Shown: piece after piece, positions 25,694 to 34,479 of the stretch
Layout of the letters: each line of letters begins with the position of its first letter
Numbering within the stretch: position 1 is the first letter of the stretch
NCBI RefSeq assembly: GCF_014199295.1
Contig: NZ_JACIJH010000001.1
Span: forward strand, 620,001-684,000
DNA: 64,000 nucleotides
DNA from: Sphingopyxis panaciterrulae
Lineage (GTDB): Bacteria > Pseudomonadota > Alphaproteobacteria > Sphingomonadales > Sphingomonadaceae
Direction of reading: 5' to 3'
Position numbers and translations under genes: made by a program
Notes under the pieces: generated by a model
Told to the model about the DNA's origin: nothing
The model's input: the letters and a program-made list of their open reading frames with translations, nothing else
Databases searched by the model: none

Positions 25694-25999
25694 ATGCGTA
25701 AACCCCGCGACATCGATTCGGAACTGAAGGCGCTCGAAGCGAAGGCGAAGACCCTCAAGGAACGCCGCGTTCGCCAACTTGGCGAACTCGTTATTGCCAC
25801 CGGCGCCGAAGCGCTCGACCCTGATCTGTTGGCCGGCGCGTTGCTCGCTGCCGCCACGACGAAAGATGCCGGCGTGAAGGAAGGTTGGCGCAAGGCGGGC
25901 GCGGCGTTCTTTCGCGGCAACGAGCGCAAGCCTGCGCCGCGATCTGAACGCGGGCCGGAGGGCACTCTCCCGTTCGATCGCGGCGCGGCATCGGCTTGA
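25694..25999 (+). CDS. traC: Conjugal transfer protein TraC (Ti type)
   Basis: 101 residues. A basic start (MRKPRDIDSELKALEAKAKTLKERRVRQLGEL) forms a helical coiled-coil-like segment, followed by the acidic helix ALDPDLLAGALLAAATTKDAGVKEGWRKAGAAFF and a basic tail. Ti-plasmid TraC is a small accessory of relaxosome function encoded divergently from traA. The ATG at 25694 follows GGAG by nine bases; the ATG at 25661 lacks a site. The next gene starts four bases after the stop. Confidence 0.72.
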   Translation: MRKPRDIDSELKALEAKAKTLKERRVRQLGELVIATGAEALDPDLLAGALLAAATTKDAGVKEGWRKAGAAFFRGNERKPAPRSERGPEGTLPFDRGAASA

Positions 26000-26003
26000 A
26001 GCG

Positions 26004-27008
26004 GTGAAAACGCGAAGCGACATGCGCGGGTGGCAGATCAAGCGGCGCGAACGCACGCGCCAGCTCATCGAGCTCGGCGGTCTTGTCGTCAAAGCCGAGC
26101 TAGTCGAGCTCACCGATGACGATCGCGCGCTGCTTTACGGCGCCTTCCTGTGGATGGCCGACAAGCTGCGGAGCGACCAGGGCGATCACGCCGCTGCTCT
26201 GTGGAAGCGACGCGGGAAGCGTGCGTTCGAGGCAGAGGCGTTGCCCGACTCCGGCCCGTCTGCCATATTCGTCGCCGCGGGCGCCGGGATGCTTGGCGGC
26301 GCGATGAACGCGCTCGCCGGCGGCGGAACGTTCGCCACGCTGCCCGCGCTGATCGCGCTTGGATTGCCGGCGAATATCGCCAATGCCACATCGAATGTCG
26401 CCCTGCTCCCCGGTGCCGGAACGAGCGCCTGGGCGTATCGGAACGAACTCGGGCCGGTCGCCGGCATATCGGTTCGCCCGCTCGCGGCGCTGACCTTCGT
26501 CTTCGGGTTGGTCGGAAGCCTGCTTCTCGTCCTGACGCCGACCGAGACGTTCGACATTCTCATCCCCTGGCTGCTGCTTTTTGCTTTCGCTGTGACGGCG
26601 TTCGGCAAACGCGCCGCCGACTGGCTGCACGCGCGCGTTACCATCGGCCGACCGACGCTGCTGGCAGCGCAGGTGCTGCTCGGCATTTACGGGGGCTATT
26701 TTGGCGGTGGTGTCGGCCTGATCACCACCGCGCTTTACGGCCTGCTCGCGAATATCCGCCCGCGCGAACTGTTCGCGATCCGCACCACGATGCTGGCGGT
26801 CGCCAACCTCGCCGCGGCGTTCATATTCATCGGCTTTGCGATGGTGTGGTGGTGGGCGTGCGTGCCGATGCTGCTGGGCTCGATCGCCGGCGGCTGGTTC
26901 GGTGCGCTGATCGGCAAGCGGCTTTCACATCGCGCCGTGCGCGTGTGGACGCTGCTGCTCACCGGCTTCACGACGATCATTTTCTTCGTGCGAGCCTACG
27001 GCGCGTAA
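26004..27008 (+). CDS. Chimera: TraD-like N-terminus fused to a TauE/SafE permease
   Basis: 334 residues from a GTG start. Residues 1 to about 79 (WQIKRRERTRQLIELGGLVVKA... WKRRGKRAFEAEA) are a near-complete Ti-type TraD. From LPDSGPSAIFVAAGAGMLGGAMNALAGGGTF onward it is a TauE/SafE permease with seven to eight helices and the repeated GGG motif (YGGYFGGGVGL). TauE/SafE proteins move sulfite, organosulfonates or other anions across the inner membrane. The fusion has no linker and joins two unrelated families, so it marks a recombination joint near 26240. Internal starts such as 26289 might yield permease alone. Confidence 0.85.
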   Translation: MKTRSDMRGWQIKRRERTRQLIELGGLVVKAELVELTDDDRALLYGAFLWMADKLRSDQGDHAAALWKRRGKRAFEAEALPDSGPSAIFVAAGAGMLGGAMNALAGGGTFATLPALIALGLPANIANATSNVALLPGAGTSAWAYRNELGPVAGISVRPLAALTFVFGLVGSLLLVLTPTETFDILIPWLLLFAFAVTAFGKRAADWLHARVTIGRPTLLAAQVLLGIYGGYFGGGVGLITTALYGLLANIRPRELFAIRTTMLAVANLAAAFIFIGFAMVWWWACVPMLLGSIAGGWFGALIGKRLSHRAVRVWTLLLTGFTTIIFFVRAYGA

Positions 27009-27082
27009 AGATGGCCCAGACACGATGATGCATGGGAAAGTCCAGCCAGTGAGGCACTCAAGTCACCGATGTCTTGATCACG

Positions 27083-27541
27083 CTACAAGAAATATTGGCT
27101 CAACCATTCAGCCATCAGGGCGGGTTTTGCCTCTCCCTCGATTTCAACCGAAAATTCGAGAGTCTGTTGCCACTGACCCGGCCGTTTTTCTTCGAGCTCG
27201 AGCAGCTTGAAATGGCCGCGCACGCGTTTACCTGAACGGACGGGCGTCAAGAAACGAAGCTTGTTACAGCCATAGTTGACGCCCATCTTCACACCTTCGG
27301 GGCGCGGACAATCCGATTTTTCGATCATGTCGGGATAGAGCGAAAGGGTCAGAAAGCCGTGGGCGATGGTGCCGCCGAACGGAGTCGATTTCGACCTTTC
27401 AGGATCGACATGGATGAATTGGTGATCGCCGGTCGCATCGGCGAACTTGTCGATCATGGCCTGATCGATCCGAATCCATTCGGAGGTACCAATCCGACCG
27501 CCAATCAGTTCCTTCATCTTTTCGGATGGAAGTGATGCCAT
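27083..27541 (-). CDS. MaoC-like acyl-CoA hydratase/dehydratase
   Basis: 152 residues, a single hot-dog fold. The R-hydratase motif is visible as FADATGDHQFIHVDPERSKSTPFGGTIAHGFLTL in parts, with the catalytic Asp (ATGD) and His (QFIH). These enzymes hydrate trans-2-enoyl-CoA. It is the last gene of the leftward catabolic operon, 43 bases after the flavoprotein gene. The ATG follows AAGGA at seven bases. The substrate is unknown. Confidence 0.88.
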   Translation of the reverse strand: MASLPSEKMKELIGGRIGTSEWIRIDQAMIDKFADATGDHQFIHVDPERSKSTPFGGTIAHGFLTLSLYPDMIEKSDCPRPEGVKMGVNYGCNKLRFLTPVRSGKRVRGHFKLLELEEKRPGQWQQTLEFSVEIEGEAKPALMAEWLSQYFL

Positions 27542-27584
27542 TTCTCATTCCTTTAGTTGCTGTTCCCATATAGTCATGCTGACC

Positions 27585-28571
27585 CTACGCCGCCGTGCGT
27601 ATGATGCGGTCGGCGGCGGAGGTCATGATTTTGCTGGCTTGCGACACGATTGTATCGACGAGGCTGTTACAGTCGGGGATATCCTGAATTAGTCCCTGGC
27701 TCTGCCCAACCGCCCAAGCGCCGCCATCGACATTCCCCCCGGCAATGACCTCCGCGCGGGCGCGGGCGCCGGAGACAAGGTCTCGAACGGCATCGATGCC
27801 CAGGTCACGGTTCCGCTGAATCTCGACGACCTTCTGCGAGACCGCATTGCGCGCGACACGTGACGTGTTGTGCAAGGTCCGGTTGATCAACATCGTATCC
27901 CTCTCAGTGCTGGACACGATATGCCGCTTGATGTTCTCGTGGATTCCCGATTCTTTCGTCGCCATGAAGCGGGTCCCCATATTCACCCCTTCGGCCCCCA
28001 GCGCGAGGGCAGCCGCCAGGCTGCGGCCATCCGCCATTCCCCCCGACGCGATCACCGGCACGCGCACAGCGTCGACCGTCGCCGGAAGGAGGACAATCAG
28101 GCCAACGTCATCCTCGCCGGGGTGTCCGGCACATTCGAAACCGTCAATCGAGACAACGTCCACTCCCAGCTTTTCCGCTGTGACCGCGTGACGAACGCTC
28201 GTGCATTTGTGGATGACCTTGACGCCATTGGCCTTGAGGAAGGGGAGGTAATCTGCCGGACTACGGCCTGCGGTCTCGACAATCCTCACACCGCAATCCA
28301 CGATAGCGCGGCAATATTCGTCGTAAGGGATTGGATCGAACGACGGCAACAGCGTCAGGTTTACGCCGAACGGCCGGTCAGTAATCGCCCGGCATCGTCC
28401 GATTTCGTCGGCGAGATCATCGGCCGTTCGCGAATGATGCGCGGTAATGAAACCAAGCCCGCCTGCGTTCGCCACGGCCGCCACCAGCGGGGCGTATCCC
28501 ACGCCCGTCATGCCGCCCATGACAATCGGGGCTTCGATTCCGAACATATCGGTAATGGCGGTCCTAATCAT
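27585..28571 (-). CDS. Nitronate monooxygenase-like FMN protein
   Basis: 328 residues with a TIM-barrel FMN fold: TDMFGIEAPIVMGGMTGVGYAPLVAAV at the N-terminus, IDGFECAGHPGED in the middle and the FMN phosphate region IASGGMADGRSLAAALALGAEGVNMGTRFMAT. Family members oxidise nitronates, but relatives in CoA-ester catabolic operons act as flavin oxidoreductases on acyl-CoA substrates, for example IpdC of steroid ring degradation. Context favours the latter. The ATG at 28571 follows GGAGGAG; the longer frame is unsupported. Confidence 0.82.
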   Translation of the reverse strand: MIRTAITDMFGIEAPIVMGGMTGVGYAPLVAAVANAGGLGFITAHHSRTADDLADEIGRCRAITDRPFGVNLTLLPSFDPIPYDEYCRAIVDCGVRIVETAGRSPADYLPFLKANGVKVIHKCTSVRHAVTAEKLGVDVVSIDGFECAGHPGEDDVGLIVLLPATVDAVRVPVIASGGMADGRSLAAALALGAEGVNMGTRFMATKESGIHENIKRHIVSSTERDTMLINRTLHNTSRVARNAVSQKVVEIQRNRDLGIDAVRDLVSGARARAEVIAGGNVDGGAWAVGQSQGLIQDIPDCNSLVDTIVSQASKIMTSAADRIIRTAA

Positions 28572-28657
28572 TTCACACTCCTCCCGAATTTTTCGCGCCA
28601 CGCCCCCTCTCCGCCCGCATGACGAGGTTGCGGGTGAAGTCGACGTCTCTGAACCAC

Positions 28658-29719
28658 CTAGCTTTGAACGACCGTCTTTTGAGCGAAAGCCCAAGCGCTT
28701 TCGGCAATCAGCGGAACACGTGATCCCGTCACGTCGGCCGTTGCGCCGGATGCGTTCCCATCGAGGAACCGCCGCCTGATGCCCTGGGTAATTCCAAGTT
28801 GGCGAAAACGGCAGAAGGCGAAGTACCAGTTGAGGTCGGCCATATCGCGCTGCGCGCCGACCATTTGTCCGTATCGGGCCACCATCTGTTCGAGGGTCGG
28901 AATACCCGTTCCGGGACCACTGATGCCAGCTAGGCCCGCATGACCGTCAACTGGTGTGACCCAGTTGATCAGGAAATAGCTCAGATCGGCCAGCGGGTCG
29001 CCGATCGTTGACAACTCCCAATCGAGAACGGCCTCAATACGTCTGCCGTCATGCGAAAACATAAGGTTGTCGATGCGATAGTCGCCATGCACGATTGTGG
29101 TTCGTTGCTGCCTCGGCATCGTGCGTGGCAGCCAGTCGATCAGCTTTTCCACATCCGGCAAATCCTCAGTCTGTGAAAGGCGATACTGCCTTGTCCAGAG
29201 CTGAACCTGTCGCTCCAGATAATTCCCGGCCTTGCCGAAACCAGCCAGCCCCGAACGTTCGTAGTCGATGTCATGAAGTTCGGCGAGGCGATCGACGATC
29301 TCGAAATAAATCGCCGTGCGCTGTTCGATGTCGCAGCCGGGTAACGCCCCATCCCAGAAGGTCGCTCCGTCGACCATCTCCATCACATAGAAGACCGAGC
29401 CCACAACCGACTCATCTTCGCAAAGCGCAAAGGGTTTGGCGACGGGATAGCCCGTGGGATGCAACGCGGCCAAAAGCGTATATTCCCGTTCGATGGCATG
29501 CGCCGACGGCAGCAATTTCCCAAAAGGCTTTCGGCGAAGGACGTAGCATCCACTCCGGGCAGCGATCCTGTATGTCGGATTGGACTGCCCAATCGCAAAT
29601 TTCGTATAGGTCAGGGGTCCCACAAAACCGGGGATATTGTCAGCGAGCCAGGCCTCAAGTCTCGTGATCTCCAGGTCCTGAATATCCTGGACAGCCGCCG
29701 TCCCTTCATTCCCCGACAT
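28658..29719 (-). CDS. APH-family kinase (ACAD10/11 N-terminal-domain-like, LvaA-like)
   Basis: 353 residues. The kinase-like fold shows the nucleotide lysine in YVLRRKPFG (K64), the Brenner loop HGDYRIDN (211-218) and the metal-binding DWELSTIGDP (233-242). This subfamily corresponds to the N-terminal domain of ACAD10/11 and to LvaA of Pseudomonas putida, which phosphorylates 4-hydroxyacyl-CoA before elimination. An ACAD10/11-like dehydrogenase lies one gene away in the same operon. TGATG joins it to the quinone oxidoreductase gene. The specific substrate is inferred. Confidence 0.8.
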   Translation of the reverse strand: MSGNEGTAAVQDIQDLEITRLEAWLADNIPGFVGPLTYTKFAIGQSNPTYRIAARSGCYVLRRKPFGKLLPSAHAIEREYTLLAALHPTGYPVAKPFALCEDESVVGSVFYVMEMVDGATFWDGALPGCDIEQRTAIYFEIVDRLAELHDIDYERSGLAGFGKAGNYLERQVQLWTRQYRLSQTEDLPDVEKLIDWLPRTMPRQQRTTIVHGDYRIDNLMFSHDGRRIEAVLDWELSTIGDPLADLSYFLINWVTPVDGHAGLAGISGPGTGIPTLEQMVARYGQMVGAQRDMADLNWYFAFCRFRQLGITQGIRRRFLDGNASGATADVTGSRVPLIAESAWAFAQKTVVQS

Positions 29720-30714
29720 CAGGGCGCAACGACGAGTTTGCCGACGGCGCTGCGGTCGCCGAGCTTGGCAATGGCCTGGCCGCCGTCGGCGAGCGCGTAG
29801 GTGCCGGTGACGCGCGGCTTGATCTTGCCCTGCTCCCAAAGCTGGAACAGCCGCGCGATATTGGCGCGGTTGCGGTCGGGCTCGCGCGCGACGAAAGCGC
29901 CCCAGAACACACCCGCGACGTCGCAGCTCTTGAGCAGGGTCAGGTTGAGCGGCAGCCGCGGGATGCCCGCAGGGAAGCCGACCACCAGATAGCGCCCCTC
30001 CCACGCGATCGAACGCAGCGCGGGTTCGGCATAGTCGCCGCCTACCGCATCATAGATGACGTTGGCGCCGTTCGGGCCAACCGCTTCCTTGAACCGGTTC
30101 GCAAGCTCCTTCGACTGATCCTTGTCGAACGGCTGGCGGCCATAGACGACGACTTCGTCGGCGCCCGCCTCGCGCGCGATCGCCGCTTTCTCCTCGCTCG
30201 ACACCCCGGCGACGACGCGCGCGCCGAATGCCTTGCCGAGCTCGACCGCCGCGATCCCGACCCCGCCCGACGCGCCGAGCACGAGCAAAGTGTCGCCCTC
30301 GCCGATATGCCCGCGATCGACAAGCGCGTGGATGCTGGTGCCATAGGTCATCAGTAGCGAGGCGCCCTCGGCGAAATCATATCCCTCGGGCAGGTGATAG
30401 ACATTGTGGACACCGACCGCGACCGCTTCGGCCATGCCGCCGTTGCCGCAGCCCGCGATCACCCGGTCGCCGACCTTGAACCCGGTCACGCCCTCGCCGA
30501 TCTCGGCGACCAGTCCCGCGACCTCGCCGCCTGGCGCGAACGGGCGCTCGGGGCGGAACTGATATTTATCCTCGATGATCAGCACGTCGGGAAAGTTCAC
30601 CGCGCAGGCCTTCACGTCGATCACGATCTGGCCCTTGCCCGCGGTGGGGCGCGGCAGCTCGCCAAGGGTCAGCGTTTCAGGACCGCCGGTCGCGGTCGAC
30701 AAGAGAGCCTTCAT
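29719..30714 (-). CDS. NADPH:quinone oxidoreductase family (zinc-free MDR) protein
   Basis: 331 residues. MDR fold: a GroES-like N-terminal domain (PFAPGGEVAGLVAEIGEGVTGFKVGDRV) and a Rossmann domain with LVLGASGGVGIAAVELGKAFGARV. Zinc-binding cysteines of alcohol dehydrogenases are absent, placing it with quinone oxidoreductases and enoyl reductases. In this operon it may reduce an enone or enoyl intermediate. The ATG at 30714 follows AAGGAGAAGGAAG; the frame beyond it crosses the intergenic gap. Confidence 0.85.
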   Translation of the reverse strand: MKALLSTATGGPETLTLGELPRPTAGKGQIVIDVKACAVNFPDVLIIEDKYQFRPERPFAPGGEVAGLVAEIGEGVTGFKVGDRVIAGCGNGGMAEAVAVGVHNVYHLPEGYDFAEGASLLMTYGTSIHALVDRGHIGEGDTLLVLGASGGVGIAAVELGKAFGARVVAGVSSEEKAAIAREAGADEVVVYGRQPFDKDQSKELANRFKEAVGPNGANVIYDAVGGDYAEPALRSIAWEGRYLVVGFPAGIPRLPLNLTLLKSCDVAGVFWGAFVAREPDRNRANIARLFQLWEQGKIKPRVTGTYALADGGQAIAKLGDRSAVGKLVVAP

Positions 30715-30776
30715 CTTCCTTCTCCTTTTTATGCTGTGCTCGTGCCGCCGTGGGCCCGACAAGATGCGTTTCCGCT

Positions 30777-32027
30777 TCAATCCTGATATCGCGCCAATTC
30801 GGCCCGGCCGATGACCATGTAATGCACCTCGTCGGGGCCGTCGGCGAAGCGCAGATGGCGCACGTCGGTGTAGAGCCCTGCAAGCGGGGTCCATTGCGAG
30901 ATGCCGGTCGCACCATGGATCTGGATCGCCTGATCGATGATCTGGCAGACGCGCTCGGGAATCATCGCCTTCGCCATGCTCACCCAGACGCGCGCCTCAC
31001 GGTTGCCGAGCAGATCCATTGCCTTCGCGGCCTTGAGCACGATCAGGCGAAGCGCCTCGATGTCGCAGCGCGCCCGTGCGATGACTTCCAGATTCTTGCC
31101 GAGTTGGGACAGCGGACGTCCGAACGCGCTGCGCGAATTACCCCGCTTCACCATCAGGTCGAGCGCAACCTCGGCCTTGCCGATCGTGCGCATACAGTGG
31201 TGGATGCGGCCCGGGCCGAGGCGCATCTGCGAAATATCCATCCCGCGTCCTTCACCGAGCAGGATGTTGTCCTTCGGAACCCGGACATTGTCGAAACGCA
31301 TGTGCATATGGCCGAACGGCGCATGATCTTCTCCAAAGACATGCATCGGGCCAAGGATTTGCACACCCGGCGTATCCATCGGGACGAGAATCTGCGAATG
31401 ACGCCGCTTCCCGCTTGCCTCCGGATTGGTGCGCACCATCACGATCAACAGCTTGCAGCGCGGATCGCCTGCACTGCTGATGAAATATTTCTCGCCGTTG
31501 ATGACCCAGTCGTCACCATCGAGCACGGCGCTGGTTTCGATATTTCCGGCATCCGACGAAGCGACGTGGGGTTCGGTCATCGCATAGGCCGAGCGAATTT
31601 CCCCGTTCAGGAGCGGCTTCAGCCAGCGTTCCTTCTGTTCGGGCGTGCCGACCATTTCGAGAACCTCCATATTGCCGGTGTCGGGTGCGGAGCAATTGAG
31701 CGATTCCGATGCGAGCAACGACTTGCCGAGTTCGGCGGCAATATAGGCGTAGTCTAGATTGCTGAGCGGCGTGCCCGTGTCGCCGTGCGGCAGAAAGAAA
31801 TTCCACAGGCCCGCCGCCTTTGCTTTCGCCTTCGCCCCGTCGAGTAGTTCGAGTTGCCCCGGTGCCCAACTCCAGCGATCGGCACGCCCTTCGCCCAGCC
31901 GGAAAAATTCTTCGGTGATCGGGTCAACATTTTCGGCGATATGGCGTTTCACCGCTTCGAAGAGCGGCTGCGCCTCCTTCGACATCCGCAAGTCGTTGAG
32001 TTCGGCTTCAAGCTCGATTTCAGTCAT
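30777..32027 (-). CDS. ACAD10/11-like acyl-CoA dehydrogenase (LvaC-like)
   Basis: 416 residues. ACAD fold with FAD/substrate motifs YAMTEPHVASSDAGNIE and WVINGEKYFISSAGDP. The stretches FGEDHAPFGHMHMRFDNVRVP, RLGPGRIHHCMRTIG and the C-terminal RFADGPDEVHYMVIGR are typical of the ACAD10/11 branch. Members pair with an APH kinase and remove phosphate from 4-phosphoacyl-CoA to make an enoyl-CoA; LvaC is the bacterial example. Here the kinase is a separate gene two positions downstream. No signal peptide; cytoplasmic. Confidence 0.85.
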   Translation of the reverse strand: MTEIELEAELNDLRMSKEAQPLFEAVKRHIAENVDPITEEFFRLGEGRADRWSWAPGQLELLDGAKAKAKAAGLWNFFLPHGDTGTPLSNLDYAYIAAELGKSLLASESLNCSAPDTGNMEVLEMVGTPEQKERWLKPLLNGEIRSAYAMTEPHVASSDAGNIETSAVLDGDDWVINGEKYFISSAGDPRCKLLIVMVRTNPEASGKRRHSQILVPMDTPGVQILGPMHVFGEDHAPFGHMHMRFDNVRVPKDNILLGEGRGMDISQMRLGPGRIHHCMRTIGKAEVALDLMVKRGNSRSAFGRPLSQLGKNLEVIARARCDIEALRLIVLKAAKAMDLLGNREARVWVSMAKAMIPERVCQIIDQAIQIHGATGISQWTPLAGLYTDVRHLRFADGPDEVHYMVIGRAELARYQD

Positions 32028-32094
32028 AATTTACTCCATGAAATGCGTACCGGCGCTCCTGCGAGGACGGCAATGGACGGTATGATCCCGTTCG

Positions 32095-34479
32095 CTATCG
32101 CGATGGCGACTGTGCGGGAATCGCGCTGAAGGGGAGGTTCTTGTCGGCGCGCATGTCCGGCGGCATTCCCAGCACATGTTCGGCAAGAATATTGCGCAGG
32201 ATCTGATCGGACCCTCCCTCGATCCGAGTGGCGGGCGCACGGAGCAACATGCCCTGAAACCGGCCACCGAACGCGCATTCGTCTGTTCCGGTCAATATCC
32301 CCGCTTCGCCCTGAAGCTCGATCGCGAACCCTGCAATGTCCTGCATCATCTTGCCCGCGACCAACTTGATGATCGAGTTTTCGGGGCCAGGCAGCTCCCC
32401 CTTCGCAAAGCGCGAGAGAGAGCCGAGCATGAAATTCTCCAGCCCCGCCGCCTGACATTCGAACCTCGCCAGCCGGGATATGACATGTCTATCCGCGACC
32501 GCCGATCCAGTTTCGAGTTCCAGTGCTCCACAGTAGTCGAGAAGATCGTCGAAGCCCGTCGGCATTTCGAGTCCGATCGCCAACCGCTCGTGCGAGAGCG
32601 TCGTCAGCGCGACGTTCCATCCATCGCCGATGCCGCCGAGCCGCTGTGTGTCGGGAATGCGCAAATCGTGAAAGAAGACCTCGGCAAAACCGCTGTGATC
32701 GTTCATCTGGCGGATTGGCCGCACCTCCACACCCGGCGCGCGCATGTCTATGAAAAAGGCAGTCAATCCCTTGTGCTTGGCGACATCGAAATCAGACCGG
32801 GCAATCAGCAAGCCCCAGTCGGCATATTGACCACCGCTCGTCCATATCTTCTGGCCGTTTATTACCCACCCGTCACCATCGCGGTCGGCGCGGGTGCGGA
32901 GTCCCGCAAGGTCGGAGCCTGCCGCCGGTTCGGAAAACAGCTGGCACCACACATCCTGACCCGACGATATTCTGGGCAGGAGTTCAGCCTTCTGCTCGTC
33001 GCTCGCGAAGTCCATGAGCGTCGGGGCGCACATGCCCTGTCCGTTGTGGAAGAGGTTCGACAGACGAGCGAAACAGCCTTCCTCCTGATGCCAGATGATC
33101 CGCTCCATCGGCGTCGCGCCGCGTCCGCCATAAGTGGTAGGCCAGCCGAGACAGGCCCAACCGGCATCGTGTTTCCGCTGCTGCCACGCCTTCTGCGCCG
33201 CCAACGCATCGGGTCCGAGGTCGAGCGCGCCGACCGGCGAGCGTTCAATCGCCTCGCGCAAATGCCAGGGCGCATTGGCTGCAACCCATGCACGTGCAGA
33301 GGCACGAAATTCGCTCTCGGCGGCATTTTCTTCATTGACGCTGACCGCCTCGCTGCCGCCAGCCCCCGACCGGCGGCCTTCGATCAGAATTCTTTCCCAG
33401 CGCCGCGTACCGCCCAGCGACTGCCCCAGCGCCTCTGCCCGGCGATAGAAAAGATGCGGATCGCTATCCCACATGAACCCCGTCCCGCCGTGGACCTGTA
33501 TCGTGTCGGCGGCGACGTGGCCGAAAGCTGCCGAGGCGCTCAGATGGGCTCTGGCCGCGGCCCATTCTGCCTCACCCGCCATATCTGCAAGTGCCCAGAT
33601 CGCGCGCAACGCGTTAGCCCGCGCTATCGCAAGCGACACATGCATGTCGGCGAGCAATATCTTGACTGCCTGGAACGACCCGATCGGTCGCCCGAACGCG
33701 AAGCGTTGCCGGGCGTAATCGCAGGCTGAGACGAGCGCCTGTTCGGCGCCGCCGATCTGCTCGAAGGAGACGAACACGGCGGCGCGCGCCATGGCTTCAC
33801 TTATGATCGCGGAGCCATTCCCTGCAGCGCCGATAGGCGATGTCGCAGCGCCATCGAACTCGATCCGCGCGTGACCGCGCGTCGGATCGATCGTCGATAA
33901 CGGTCGCCGGACGACGCCATCCTGATGCAAATCAACGAGGAAAAGCGATTCATCGCGCTCACCTTCCCGCGCCACGACAATAGCATGGTCGGCGATCATG
34001 CCATCGGGAACGAGATGTTTTCTGCCGTATAGTTTCCCGGCGCGGACCTCGCTGGCCGTCGGCACCTTCCGGCCCTTGGGGTCCATCTCGATGGCCGCCA
34101 GCGTACCGATCGCCTGCCCACGCGCAATGTCCGGCAGCAACAGCGCCTTCTGCTCGTCATTCCCCACAGCTTTCACTATCTCGGCGAAGAGGTAGATGGT
34201 CGATAGTGACGGGATCGGAGCAAGCACGCGTCCGAGTTCTTCGGCAATGACGCAAATTTCGACGGGACCGAGTCCAGATCCGCCATATTGCTCTGGAATT
34301 GCCGCGCCTATGCATCCCATTTGCGCGAGCCCGGACCATAGCGCAGCACCAAAAGCCTGCCGGCCTTCCAGTGTTTCACGCACCAGCGAAGACGGGCAGG
34401 CATCAGCGAGAAAGCGCCGCAGGCTTTCGCGCAATAGGTCCTGTTCTTCGGAAAACTCAAAGCCGAAGAAACCGCTCAT
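32095..34479 (-). CDS. Fused tandem acyl-CoA dehydrogenase (two ACAD domains)
   Basis: 794 residues, twice normal length. ACAD 1 covers about 1-368 (FSEEQDLLRESLRRFLADACP, then RQRFAFGRPIGSFQAVK and DTIQVHGGTGFMWD). A Gly/Ser-rich linker (369-388) leads to ACAD 2 (389-794; AGWACLGWPTTYGGRGATP, LFSEPAAGSDLAGLRTRADRDG, IEGGSDQILRNILAEHVLG). Paired ACAD subunits form the heterotetrameric dehydrogenases of steroid side-chain degradation, and mycobacterial FadE34 is a fused example. A bulky substrate is likely. The stop-side neighbour is ACAD10/11-like; the start overlaps the hydratase gene by four bases. Confidence 0.88.
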   Translation of the reverse strand: MSGFFGFEFSEEQDLLRESLRRFLADACPSSLVRETLEGRQAFGAALWSGLAQMGCIGAAIPEQYGGSGLGPVEICVIAEELGRVLAPIPSLSTIYLFAEIVKAVGNDEQKALLLPDIARGQAIGTLAAIEMDPKGRKVPTASEVRAGKLYGRKHLVPDGMIADHAIVVAREGERDESLFLVDLHQDGVVRRPLSTIDPTRGHARIEFDGAATSPIGAAGNGSAIISEAMARAAVFVSFEQIGGAEQALVSACDYARQRFAFGRPIGSFQAVKILLADMHVSLAIARANALRAIWALADMAGEAEWAAARAHLSASAAFGHVAADTIQVHGGTGFMWDSDPHLFYRRAEALGQSLGGTRRWERILIEGRRSGAGGSEAVSVNEENAAESEFRASARAWVAANAPWHLREAIERSPVGALDLGPDALAAQKAWQQRKHDAGWACLGWPTTYGGRGATPMERIIWHQEEGCFARLSNLFHNGQGMCAPTLMDFASDEQKAELLPRISSGQDVWCQLFSEPAAGSDLAGLRTRADRDGDGWVINGQKIWTSGGQYADWGLLIARSDFDVAKHKGLTAFFIDMRAPGVEVRPIRQMNDHSGFAEVFFHDLRIPDTQRLGGIGDGWNVALTTLSHERLAIGLEMPTGFDDLLDYCGALELETGSAVADRHVISRLARFECQAAGLENFMLGSLSRFAKGELPGPENSIIKLVAGKMMQDIAGFAIELQGEAGILTGTDECAFGGRFQGMLLRAPATRIEGGSDQILRNILAEHVLGMPPDMRADKNLPFSAIPAQSPSR

